Positions 45,001 through 51,131 of a DNA stretch of 64,000 bases are shown here, piece by piece. The stretch is from Candidatus Woesearchaeota archaeon (GTDB lineage: Archaea; Nanobdellota; Nanobdellia; Woesearchaeales; JAAOYA01). Position 1 is the stretch's first letter. Every line of letters starts with the position of its first letter. Both the position numbers and the translations under genes were made by a program. Below the pieces are notes generated by a model. That model saw only the letters and a list, made by a program, of their open reading frames with translations, did not search any database and was not told where the DNA came from. Location of the stretch: contig JAAOYA010000009.1 in NCBI GenBank assembly GCA_018221105.1, positions 1-64,000 on the forward strand, in the 5' to 3' direction.

Positions 45001-46184
45001 TTGAACACGTAGCCTGTCTTGTTAAACGTTACATTGTAGGGAATGTACGAAGTGTTGCTTGACTGGAACATTATAAGTTCTGTCATTATGAAGCGATTAG
45101 TAACTCCGGTAACAGAAGTGTTAATTGAATGCTCGAAAGCGTTAGTGCCATTTTGATAAAAAGACACGTTAACATCTTCAAGCCCGCTACCCGAAGAAGA
45201 ATCAGTAACATTAAACCAAACAAAATGCTGGAAAGTTATGTTGGCAGAAGGCACGCCGACAAAAGTAAGTTTATCGCGGTTAACACTAACATTGATTAAA
45301 TATAAGCTTGAACTTTGTTGTGCTTCGATACAGTCATACGCTGTGTCATTATTTGTTATTATTGAATTATAAAATTTTATACCTGTTGCATCATTGCTCA
45401 ATACTAAACAACGATCTGAAATTGTTGTTACGTTAATAACCGAATTATTAAATAAATTATTATCGCCGTCAATTAAAATATTATGGCCTTTAACATTTTC
45501 TAATATTAAGTTATCGAAAATATTATTTGTGCTTTGGTCGTCAATATTAATTCCATAAGATTCTACATTAGTAACTTGTACATACGAAAAAGAGTTATTG
45601 TTTGAAGGATTAGTATCTGTATTGTCTCCAAGCCAAATGCCATAAAATATTATATCACTAATAATTGTATTAGAAATAATATTTTCATTACTTTTTAAAT
45701 AATGGACTCCTACTTGACTAAAACTAATTTTAGAATTGCTAATATTGCTATTATTTGAATACATTGTTAAACCGTACTTACCATTGCCTCCGCCAGGACC
45801 ACAATTACTTACGTTGCTTTTGTCCATTTCAAATGGTGCGTAAACTGTCCATGTGTAGTTGTATTGATTGTGATTTTGTATTGTGCTGTTGTAGACAAAC
45901 ATTCCGGTGCTTGTTGGCGTAACATTTATTCCTTCATGGCCTTCACCAAAAGCTGACATGTTTAATGTAACATTGTTTAATGTTAGGCTAAACCCTGGTT
46001 GTACTGTGATGTTACCATCGATTACTAGTGTGTGATTATTAGAACAAGTAGTGTCTGCACCAATATCCCAATTACCTCCTGAGTAAGCCGGTGTACAAGT
46101 GGCGCTAACGATTTTTAGCATGGCAATTAAACTAATCAAAACTAACAATACTAGTTTCCAATTAGTGTTATTTCTTCTTGCCAT
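39006..46184 (-). CDS. Giant surface protein: three beta-helix modules, Ig-like domains, MopE-like motif, membrane anchor, coiled coil
   Basis: The protein has 2392 residues. Signal sequence (1 to about 28); three modules of about 380-395 residues (from about 30, 416, 796), each opening [CS]-x-[GT]-x-x-[YA]-[SA]-G..W..D and containing right-handed beta-helix repeats; Ig/Fn3-like domains (about 1190-1900) including TLTCELYLDNSLVNN; a MopE-like motif DCDDTDSTIHVGAPEVLDDG (about 1950-1978); polyglycine/proline; one membrane helix (about 2198-2225); then a charged cytoplasmic coiled coil (about 2230-2350) and a UBA-like end (IRHCLERLGWRKESVDKALEKV). N-x-S/T sequons are extremely dense. It probably has an extracellular adhesive role with a cytoplasmic contact (inference). 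Its start lies inside the upstream HTH gene. Confidence 0.85.
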   Translation of the reverse strand: MARRNNTNWKLVLLVLISLIAMLKIVSATCTPAYSGGNWDIGADTTCSNNHTLVIDGNITVQPGFSLTLNNVTLNMSAFGEGHEGINVTPTSTGMFVYNSTIQNHNQYNYTWTVYAPFEMDKSNVSNCGPGGGNGKYGLTMYSNNSNISNSKISFSQVGVHYLKSNENIISNTIISDIIFYGIWLGDNTDTNPSNNNSFSYVQVTNVESYGINIDDQSTNNIFDNLILENVKGHNILIDGDNNLFNNSVINVTTISDRCLVLSNDATGIKFYNSIITNNDTAYDCIEAQQSSSLYLINVSVNRDKLTFVGVPSANITFQHFVWFNVTDSSSGSGLEDVNVSFYQNGTNAFEHSINTSVTGVTNRFIMTELIMFQSSNTSYIPYNVTFNKTGYVFNYTNVSINHSGTYYFSLAEVTPPACTGSEYSGSSDWVVDQETVCSNANFVVYGDVNVTTGGNLTLYNVTLNLNGSSDGDLDIQVFATSTGMFVYNSTVQSNNQYNYTWRVYAPFIMDNSIVRNVGNGSNYLVRGLAIYNDNVTINNSHFENVINALYIVGSNNKILNTRVETATVGIRIEGGANNTLDNVTINATNYRNLHIKNSNSNYLNNIKSSDGCWVIYDDHIWVENSSDTIINNSLIDVSGDCYGVYVSDYSQNTMIVDTVITNAGSIDDMWAQAYATTTIINSTVDRFNLLIESGANISFSYYAIFNVTNTSGLPVSGANITVQANNSNSVLNLTANPNGLTNQTILAEVVMQSSINETRNPHNVSAIAPSYDINISYHTIDHSGVYNINLLNNASAPLCSGTDYAGNGNWVVDQTTFCENVSLTVNGNIIINNSANLTFDNVTLTMATAGRINVTDQAGGMFVYDSLINSTNTGIDYTWVVHSDFLLENSSVIDCGETLPAEVGNYGLTIYSDNTIINSSFFGNNDYGVNLLGDNNTIINTVFNDSNWDNIRIGYTTHSSNNNIIDNVTTNSAFTSILLFSGLQGSNNNYINNLKVLGGGGLDIRQSENTTINNSVLNASTTSATMIFSSNASNAIVENTIVYNYGISNATKIGENSFATFLNVTIDRARLNIVNTTSNLTFYHYAFFNVTNSSGIPISNANLTIYDNNSLYIDTLNTSPSGLTNNILLIEGTALKGYSTGYLNISLTPHEVWANKSGYDYNISHHTIDHGGIYSIVLLEVSSSDIVPPSISLNWPLNNTQINNTLIIDFNFTAIDDVNTTLTCELYLDNSLVNNSFTVQNNTATILTASVPSYATKYNWSVNCTDGTNSNVSQTFYFTVNDTIIPTLTVQEPQNITYASNNVSINYTVSDANLDTCWYYNGTSNNSLVGCSNSSEILVNGQYTFTIYVNDTSNNINSTSISFNVSVDTSPPNWTSNKTHPTSPTTYNETLTYQFNTTWVDASGIDQVWIAHNFTGPWTINRSVFNSSNEYYYNIGPLAAGVYGWQYFANDTSGYENNTINFSYTIQRATPVFNITIIPSTITYGQNVTINCTSNTLQPNRTLVRNGLTLNLAEEIDVSWFSAGTYNFTCAAPQSQNYTQHNTSIQTLTVIQATTYLNLTINNTESNTTILQYTNLTIDATVNSTEGYLELWVNNTLVNNGTTPINNLVEFNNSKIIPVTAVYSGSQNWTNTSKTFFVNVTQVALVNTVQPSINLSAPPTNTQLNDSLTVNFNFTVIGGNNTFNCTLRVNNFNVSYNDSVQNNTLTTMQHTTASYGSYFWNVYCNDGALSNISQTFYFNITDTLPPIISNVSNVSITNESVVIIWDTDENATATIFIGTTTALGPGTTNFSSNTTHHLVQVNNLQSGTLYYYNVSSRDPSTNTAQQGPYNFTTLASPISPTITALRPINNFVFTNTHNITLNFTVDDDNASVNCTLYVDGAQNQSVILTPTANATLNVTGLAYSTIAHNWNVICNDSTSVGISTVNTFYVYEDGDGDIHYPQLAHPNTLGDCDDTDSTIHVGAPEVLDDGIDQDCDGSDSTSNIGGGGGGGSSPPPDNTDNNTIIVHNNTNTTGFEDITGDSTVNTTNTPTNESPGIVDDVLDIDDDISEIIDKIADANQISDWQSISLKMDSQKLTENYSTNRSFVFNSSTNTTLVNLTIDVATPLYNVSVYEDIPKCVIELLQANMTPEQIEEELGVHFNNWNFEVEQTDPLIVWHFDIMTETTDLSYSINKNLLDECKKQFKNVAIADRGLSQNPWLKWLSYIIGILITPVVVLGFVFFNRFNSAFIVESELMSQMTALKKEERAIYNAEKNLESQEVIIENEEKRVAQKLNFEKFKENMSKFPLVKVFYRTLEIFNRSKIEHLHEKEAEIRKEEVEARAEEARLKKEETKVQKAIENIEFETAELIPEIDHLKQDNVGEPTIRHCLERLGWRKESVDKALEKVYSNK
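42610..46100 (-). repeat. Three tandem beta-helix modules within the giant gene
   Basis: The coding repeat units begin at about 46095, 44937 and 43795 on the minus strand and are about 1.15 kb each. All share the Cys-bounded opening, the phrase GMFVY[ND]S and a Y-[TN]-[YT]-T-W-x-V-Y/H segment. Divergence at nucleotide level means old duplication rather than recent. Confidence 0.7.
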
Positions 46185-46485
46185 TTTCTAATTTCTTTTT
46201 TGCTTTGTGATACGTTGCCCAGATTGTTCTATCATCGCGTTCTAGTGCTCTGGCTATTTGAGAAAATTTTAGACCTTTTGTGTCTTTGAGGTAAACTGTT
46301 ATGGATTCTAGAACTCCTAAACTGCGATTTTTGAAAATGTCAAGCGGTATTGAGAATTGTAGTTTTTCAGAAACTTCGCCTGTGAGCACCAGGATTTCGT
46401 CGAATGTTAGACCGTAGATTTTTTGCAGATTTTCAACTAGTTTGTTAAACTTCTCTTTAATATTATTATCGCGCTCCACGTCCAT
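46168..46485 (-). CDS. Helix-turn-helix regulator upstream of the giant surface protein
   Basis: The protein has 105 residues. The C-terminal half reads LGVLESITVYLKDTKGLKFSQIARALERDDRTIWATYHKAKKKLE, a clear sigma-region-4-like helix-turn-helix. The N-terminal half is helical (IKEKFNKLVENLQKIYGLTFDEILVLTG) and may mediate dimer contacts. It overlaps the giant gene's start by 17 nt and shares its promoter. An inverted repeat next to the TATA could be its own operator. Confidence 0.78.
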   Translation of the reverse strand: MDVERDNNIKEKFNKLVENLQKIYGLTFDEILVLTGEVSEKLQFSIPLDIFKNRSLGVLESITVYLKDTKGLKFSQIARALERDDRTIWATYHKAKKKLENGKKK

Positions 46486-46490
46486 TAATA

Positions 46491-46520
46491 CTTACTAGGT
46501 AAGAACTAGTATATAAAAGT
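46491..46520 (-). promoter_or_regulatory. Promoter and inverted-repeat operator of the HTH/giant-protein operon
   Basis: The minus-strand TATA (CTTTTATATAC, about 46511-46520) is about 27-30 nt from the HTH ATG. Directly inside it lies the inverted repeat TACTAG-N7-CTAGTA (46493-46511), nested with CTTAC-TAG-GTAAG (46491-46503). A repressor bound there would block RNA polymerase. A third palindrome, CTTATT-A-AATAAG, lies upstream at 46553-46565. Confidence 0.55.
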
Positions 46521-46620
46521 TATGAAAAAATAAGAGAAAAAAAAGAAAAATACTTATTAAATAAGAAAAAATCAAGCTAATATTGTTTTATCAAGAAGAA
46601 AATAAAAAAAGAAGATTAAA

Positions 46621-47100
46621 TTAGCAAGCAGTTCCTGCAGGCGTTGGCTGATCGCAAGAATTATCTAAACATTGATAATCTTCTTGGCAAGCAATTCCTG
46701 AAACCAATTTTGGTTTGCACGTGGAATCTTCAACTAACAAATCGCAGTAGAAAAAATTTGGGCTTTTACACTCGGTATGGGCTGTACAATAGTCTTCTCC
46801 TTCGCAATCAGGGTCTATATCTTCTCTAAAAATATTGCAGCACCCGTCGCTAAACTCTGAACAAGCACCCTCATAGGTATCGGCTTTGCAGGCTTGAACG
46901 CAAACGTTAGCAACAAATCCTTGAATAGGAAATTGTGTGTTATTTTTATAATCGGCAAAAGTAGGGTTGTAAACATGTGCGCAGTCCTGTACACAATGAC
47001 CTAATTGAATCCTCTTTGCAGCGTACACGACAACTGATAGAACTGTGATAACAACCAAAAGTATGACGATTATCCTTTTATAGTGACTGTGTTCGACCAT
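46621..47100 (-). CDS. Cys-rich secreted/membrane-anchored protein (paralogue 1)
   Basis: The protein has 159 residues. An N-terminal membrane helix (IIVILLVVITVLSVVVYAA) is followed by a domain with 16 cysteines in a pattern matching the neighbour: C-x3-C, YNPT, CCN, then C-x5-C and QC-x4-SC near the end. Eight disulfides are possible. No family I recognise. It ends in AGTAC, close to the paralogue's SGFAC. Confidence 0.75.
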   Translation of the reverse strand: MVEHSHYKRIIVILLVVITVLSVVVYAAKRIQLGHCVQDCAHVYNPTFADYKNNTQFPIQGFVANVCVQACKADTYEGACSEFSDGCCNIFREDIDPDCEGEDYCTAHTECKSPNFFYCDLLVEDSTCKPKLVSGIACQEDYQCLDNSCDQPTPAGTAC

Positions 47101-47168
47101 AATACTATATTTTTCATACTAGTTATATATAAAATATTTGATAAAAATAATAAAAAAAGAAGATTAAA

Positions 47169-47633
47169 TTAGCAAGCAAATCCTGAAACTGTTGATTGAT
47201 CGCATGTATTATCAACACACTGCTCATCAAAATCACATAACTGGCCTGCTCCTAGTTTTGCTTGGCATGAACTATCGGTTGCGCAATATTCTGTAGTTTC
47301 ACAATCTGCGTGCACTGAACAGGTGTTTGGATCTTCTAGTCCGCAGTCTTCCCAATCTGTTTCTTGCTCGTATACATTGCAGCAGTCATCTTTTGTTCCT
47401 AAACATGCTCCTTCAGTTGTTAGAACTTTACAGTAATCTACACAACCTTGTTGATATGTTTCTGCTACAAGAAAGAATTCTGCATCGGCATCAGCAAGTG
47501 TTGGATTGTAAGCTTGTACACAGTCTTTTACACATGGTCCTAGTTTAGCTTTTGTTTGACCGCCGCCTGCGAATGCTACTGATGCGCTTAGTGCGATCAT
47601 GATTGCCACTAGTGCTATTAATATTTTTTTCAT
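47169..47633 (-). CDS. Cys-rich secreted protein (paralogue 2)
   Basis: The protein has 154 residues. Signal peptide MKKILIALVAIMIALSASVAFA, then 16 cysteines in the same order as the downstream paralogue: LGPCVKDC, YNPTLADAD, DCCNVY, CSVHADC, LGAGQLCDFDEQCVDNTCD. The C-terminal part resembles small EGF/EB-like disulfide modules. GGAGG stands 9 nt before the ATG and TTTTATATATAACTT lies about 70 nt upstream. Function unknown; a secreted, disulfide-stabilised effector or structural protein is plausible. Confidence 0.78.
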   Translation of the reverse strand: MKKILIALVAIMIALSASVAFAGGGQTKAKLGPCVKDCVQAYNPTLADADAEFFLVAETYQQGCVDYCKVLTTEGACLGTKDDCCNVYEQETDWEDCGLEDPNTCSVHADCETTEYCATDSSCQAKLGAGQLCDFDEQCVDNTCDQSTVSGFAC

Positions 47634-47762
47634 TTTGTTTTACCTCCTATTAGTTAATAAAATATAATATGTCACCCTCTAAGCGTCCGACGAGAAAGTT
47701 ATATATAAAACTTGCTGTATTGGACTATTAACAATAAGTTTTTTGGGTTTAGAAAACTTAGA

Positions 47763-47810
47763 ATGTATGTATACAAATACATATATTGTTTTATATAAAT
47801 TTATATAAAT
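47763..47810 (+). promoter_or_regulatory. Operator and promoter of the RelE-like pair
   Basis: ATGTAT-N8-ATACAT (47763-47782) encloses a perfect TGTATACA palindrome (47768-47775). TTATATAAAT occurs twice in tandem (47791-47810) as the TATA element and is centred about 27 nt before ATG 47823. This is the layout of an autoregulated toxin-antitoxin promoter. Confidence 0.5.
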
Positions 47811-47822
47811 GTTGAAGTTTTT

Positions 47823-48110
47823 ATGATTTTCATGCAATTGTTAACTAAAAAGAAAAATGAAGTAATTCATTACCCTAGTCTGAGAACTGTTTTGATGGTA
47901 GAACACACTCTAAAAAACGCAAATACTTTGTTAACTAGAGAAGAACTAAAAAGAGAACTGCCCAGAAAAGTTATGCATCAAACGCTTAATGTTATCTTGC
48001 AATACTTAGAGAATAGCGGAAAAATATTGGATGGTCGAAAAGGCATATTGTGGATTTTCAATCCTAGTGAAAAACTAGATAAAGCAATAACAAAAGGTAT
48101 TGAATTATGA
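47823..48110 (+). CDS. Winged-helix antitoxin-like protein
   Basis: The protein has 95 residues. The middle PSLRTVLMVEHTLKNANTLLTREELKRELPRKVMHQTLNVILQYLENSGKIL has the order and length of a MarR/PadR-like winged helix; WIFNPSEKLDKAI is a possible toxin-binding tail. It overlaps the RelE-like gene by ATGA. Upstream palindromes suggest it binds its own promoter. ATG 47823 is about 27 nt from the TATA; ATG 47832 is an alternative. Confidence 0.65.
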   Translation: MIFMQLLTKKKNEVIHYPSLRTVLMVEHTLKNANTLLTREELKRELPRKVMHQTLNVILQYLENSGKILDGRKGILWIFNPSEKLDKAITKGIEL

Positions 48111-48487
48111 TGTTTAAGGGAAAACCTGTAAAGGTTGTTATTACAGGTGAAGCTCAAAAAGAGTATAAGGCATTAAACGCTGTTGTTGGAAGAGAAAAAG
48201 TAAAAGGTTTGAAAACTAGCGATTATCAAAAATTGTTAAAATCAATTAATCAAAAGATTGATTTGTTAAAAGATAATCCTCAATATGGAATTCACATACC
48301 GAAAAATAAGACTCCTCCAATATACATTAAAAAATATGATGTGAATAATTTATGGAAAGTAAACCTTGTTGGGGCTTGGAGGATGATATATACAATAAAG
48401 GGTAGTGAAGTGGACATAATAGCGTTGATACTTGACTTGATGAATCATAAAGATTATAATAAAAAATTTGGTTATAAGAAAAAATAA
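48107..48487 (+). CDS. RelE/ParE-superfamily toxin
   Basis: The protein has 126 residues. Family features: VVITGEAQKEYKAL at the start, LKSINQKIDLLKDNPQYGIHI, and a C-terminal NLWKVNLVGAWRMIYTIKG...IIALILDLMNHKDYNKKFGYK with the conserved W-R and terminal K-Y/H residues of the RelE fold. Members cut ribosome-bound mRNA or poison gyrase. It follows the winged-helix gene with an ATGA overlap. Active-site residues are not decisive, so mRNA cleavage is inferred from family. Confidence 0.8.
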   Translation: MMFKGKPVKVVITGEAQKEYKALNAVVGREKVKGLKTSDYQKLLKSINQKIDLLKDNPQYGIHIPKNKTPPIYIKKYDVNNLWKVNLVGAWRMIYTIKGSEVDIIALILDLMNHKDYNKKFGYKKK

Positions 48488-48489
48488 TA

Positions 48490-49560
48490 TTAGAATTCAG
48501 TCAACTTCTTCATTCCAGAATAGTTCACGATAGTAGTTGTTCCATCAGGCCCGCCAGTCATCTTTTTTGTCGAGATAAACTTGTTCTCAGATAACTTGGC
48601 GATTTTTCGCTGGAAAGTCTTATACGAAGACTTGCCGCCCTCGTTAGAATATATTTTAAACAATTCTCCGATTTTTGTTCCAGAATTAATTTTGATGATT
48701 TTTAGCATGAATTGTTCTTCGTCTTCTAAATCAACAGTTTTTTTGGTCAAGAATTCATTTAATTTGTCTATTGCAATCGCGACATGCTCAACAGTAATCT
48801 TGCGCGCTGCTTTATCCTCGGCAGCGTTTCCTGCTTCTTTTAATAAGTGCAATCCAGTCCTTATGTCCCCAAGTTCAAAGGTTTTAGCTGCAATAATTTC
48901 GAATGCTTTGTCATCCCAAACGTTAGAAGCAAAAGCAAACTTCAAACGATGACTTAGAATGTCTTTTGTCTCAGCTGCATTGTACTGGTTGAACTCTAGC
49001 ATTTCAGGCAACAATCGACTTTTTATCCGCTCATCTAATTCTAATACCCAATCCTTATAATTTGTTATCAGAACTATCGTCTTGCGATACAGGTCTTCTA
49101 ATAAATTATACAAAAAATCCAAGTCCTCGGCCTTATCAATCTCGTCAAAGCAAAACACTGCACTTTTCTTATTCAAGTTTTCTTTAACAATCTTAAAAAG
49201 CTCCTCAGTTTTTTTATTCTGAACAAACCTGTAGCCTATTTGATCGCAAATCTCCACCACAATCTTGTAAGAGGTAGTTTTTTGCCAGCAATTAATGTAA
49301 ATTGGGATTACTTCATCAGTCTCATCTTCTAATTCTTCAAAAAGCTGCCTAACTGCCACGGTCTTGCCTACTCCTGGCGCGCCATGAACTAGTAAATTTT
49401 TCCCATTGCGTTTAGAAAATAATGGTTTTATAGAGTTAGCTATAGCTGATTGCTCGCTTTCACGATGGCGAACTGGCTTTGGAATAAAATCATAATCTAG
49501 TGCTACTGTGTCGCGAAATACTGATTCTGTATCCTTTAACATGTCTTTAAAGTGTGACAT
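48490..49560 (-). CDS. Orc1/Cdc6-family replication initiator
   Basis: The protein has 356 residues. Walker A LVHGAPGVGKTVAV, Walker B AVFCFDEIDKA, sensor 1 VLITN, GDIRTGLHLLKEAG as sensor 2 region, and a C-terminal winged helix (IGELFKIYSNEGGKSSYKTFQRKIAKL). This is the archaeal origin-binding initiator or an accessory paralogue, and it is slightly short for the family (about 400). Minus strand, convergent with the toxin gene. No origin-recognition-box repeats are visible beside it. Confidence 0.9.
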   Translation of the reverse strand: MSHFKDMLKDTESVFRDTVALDYDFIPKPVRHRESEQSAIANSIKPLFSKRNGKNLLVHGAPGVGKTVAVRQLFEELEDETDEVIPIYINCWQKTTSYKIVVEICDQIGYRFVQNKKTEELFKIVKENLNKKSAVFCFDEIDKAEDLDFLYNLLEDLYRKTIVLITNYKDWVLELDERIKSRLLPEMLEFNQYNAAETKDILSHRLKFAFASNVWDDKAFEIIAAKTFELGDIRTGLHLLKEAGNAAEDKAARKITVEHVAIAIDKLNEFLTKKTVDLEDEEQFMLKIIKINSGTKIGELFKIYSNEGGKSSYKTFQRKIAKLSENKFISTKKMTGGPDGTTTIVNYSGMKKLTEF

Positions 49561-49665
49561 ACAAAACCATTAACACTGTTTTTTTATAAGTTTTTTGGCA
49601 AAGCATAGTTTTTTATATGTGTAAAACAACTCCTATGTCTTCGTCTTTAATATGTTGTGATTTTA

Positions 49666-49818
49666 ATGGATAAACAAAACCTTTGTTGCGGGCACTGCTC
49701 TCACTTTCAAAAGCTTTCTAAAGAGATGGGAGACTGTAATGTTTTAGGTATTAGAGTATTATGTAATGATAATATGGCTATAGGCTGTAACAAGTTTTCT
49801 AAATTAGCTGCCAATTAA
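49666..49818 (+). CDS. Small Cys-rich protein, missed by the ORF track
   Basis: A 50-residue ORF begins MDKQNLCCGHCSHFQKL and ends KFSKLAAN. Cysteines sit at C-C-x2-C, then D-C, L-C, G-C, as in small zinc- or cluster-binding proteins. It has a TTTTTTATATGTG box about 50 nt upstream and its end overlaps the next minus-strand gene's stop by 4 nt. Below the 60-residue cutoff of the track. Likely real, function unknown. Confidence 0.5.
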   Translation: MDKQNLCCGHCSHFQKLSKEMGDCNVLGIRVLCNDNMAIGCNKFSKLAAN

Positions 49819-50129
49819 ATGTTACGACCGCACTTTCTACAAAAACCGTCATGATGGTGCGCGGTTGTTTTACAGGTTGGGCAATGCTTATACTTTTGTT
49901 GTGCTACTTCATTAGCAACTTCTTTTGCTAGTGATTGACTAACAACTTTCTCTTCAACTTTTTTTACAAATAATAATTTTATAGCACCGTATAATGCCAT
50001 CACGCTACCAATAACAACGAAAAGTAATAGTTTTAATTCTTGATTGCGAATATTTAACCACCAAGAAAGACCCGTGACTATAAGACCAATAATTAATAGT
50101 ACTGCGCCATGTATGCCTCTTTTTTTCAT
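49815..50129 (-). CDS. Membrane protein with C-terminal zinc ribbon
   Basis: The protein has 104 residues. Two hydrophobic helices (GAVLLIIGLIVTGLSWWL and LLFVVIGSVMALYGAIKLLF), a short charged linker, and a zinc-ribbon-like C-terminus (HCPTCKTTAHHHDGFCRKCGRNI; C-x2-C and C-x2-C). Membrane-attached ribbons of this type are common in archaea, role undefined. Confidence 0.7.
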   Translation of the reverse strand: MKKRGIHGAVLLIIGLIVTGLSWWLNIRNQELKLLLFVVIGSVMALYGAIKLLFVKKVEEKVVSQSLAKEVANEVAQQKYKHCPTCKTTAHHHDGFCRKCGRNI

Positions 50130-50228
50130 AATGGTATTTTAGCCTCTTTAATATTTAAGGTTTTTGATAGCAAGTTTTTTAAAGGAGTAGCTCCTAGTCC
50201 TATTTATTAAAAAAAGTGGTGAAAATTA

Positions 50229-50804
50229 GTGGTTAAACACGTTGGACTTTTTGAAATTAGATTTCATGGCAGGGGAGGCCAGGGCGCTAAAAGCGCTGCA
50301 GCAATTCTAGCAACTACAGCTTTAGAGACTGGAAAACAAATACAGAGTTTTCCAGAGTACGGCGCTGAGCGCCAGGGAGCACCAGTTAAAGCTTATACTA
50401 GAATTAGTGATAAACCTATTTTTATTCACACTGGTGTCACACAACCGGATCTTGTAGTAGTATTGGATGAAACACTATTAAAAAATATTCCGGTAGCACA
50501 AGGATTAAACGATAAAGGAATACTAATTGCAAATACTGACAAATCAGCACAAGAAGTACAAACACTAACAAAATTTAGTGGCAAAATTATTACGTTAGAC
50601 GCTACAAAAATAGCATTAGATACTGTTGGAAAAAACATTCCTAACACTCCGATGCTTGGAGCAATAGCAAAAGTTACAGGCTTAGTGAGTGTTCAAGCCC
50701 TAAAAGAAAACGTCAAGCACAAATTCGAGCGAAAGCTAAGCACTGAGTTAGTAAACAAGAATTTAGAAGCAGTACAAATTGCAGCAGACAAAGTAAAAAA
50801 ATGA
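50229..50804 (+). CDS. porG: 2-oxoacid:ferredoxin oxidoreductase, gamma subunit
   Basis: The protein has 191 residues. EIRFHGRGGQGAKSAAAILATTAL is the signature of PorG-type subunits, and EYGAERQGAPVKAYTRISD follows as expected. GTG start at 50229 after GGTGA. First gene of a por operon (gamma, delta, alpha, extra membrane gene, beta) that oxidises pyruvate to acetyl-CoA with ferredoxin. Substrate specificity is not set by this subunit. Confidence 0.92.
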   Translation: MVKHVGLFEIRFHGRGGQGAKSAAAILATTALETGKQIQSFPEYGAERQGAPVKAYTRISDKPIFIHTGVTQPDLVVVLDETLLKNIPVAQGLNDKGILIANTDKSAQEVQTLTKFSGKIITLDATKIALDTVGKNIPNTPMLGAIAKVTGLVSVQALKENVKHKFERKLSTELVNKNLEAVQIAADKVKK

Positions 50805-51130
50805 CTGATCCAAACACTCCGCCAAGAGAACCAAGATATAACAAAAAGTATGGTTATAAAGAAATTCCAATAGGTGGAATGATAACAGATTTTATGAGCA
50901 GCGAAGAATACAAGTCAGGAGACTGGCGCACTTTCAGGCCAATACACATACCAGAGAAATGCACTCATTGTATGATATGCTGGACCTTATGCCCTGACAG
51001 TAGCATCATAACTAAAGAAGCAAAATTTATTGAATTCGATTATTACCATTGCAAAGGTTGCGGCATTTGCGCAAAAGAATGCCCGTTTAAAGCAATAGAT
51101 ATGAAAGACGAAAAAGAATTCCGCGATTAA
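50801..51130 (+). CDS. porD: 2-oxoacid:ferredoxin oxidoreductase, delta subunit (2[4Fe-4S] ferredoxin)
   Basis: The protein has 109 residues. Two ferredoxin motifs, CTHCMICWTLCP and CKGCGICAKECP, bind two [4Fe-4S] clusters and pass electrons from the beta subunit. Its ATG overlaps the gamma stop by 4 nt (ATGA). The N-terminal PPREPRYNKKYGYKEIPIGG is typical. Confidence 0.93.
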   Translation: MTDPNTPPREPRYNKKYGYKEIPIGGMITDFMSSEEYKSGDWRTFRPIHIPEKCTHCMICWTLCPDSSIITKEAKFIEFDYYHCKGCGICAKECPFKAIDMKDEKEFRD

Positions 51131-51131
51131 A

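Noticed and set aside
42610-46100. CRISPR-like or satellite repeat in the giant gene
   Set aside because: Repeats are long, diverged protein-coding modules with no short, evenly spaced identical units.
48488-49665. Replication origin next to orc1/cdc6
   Set aside because: The 105-nt gap upstream of the gene has T/A-rich stretches and AGTTTTTT twice, but no origin-recognition-box inverted repeats or long AT-rich unwinding element.
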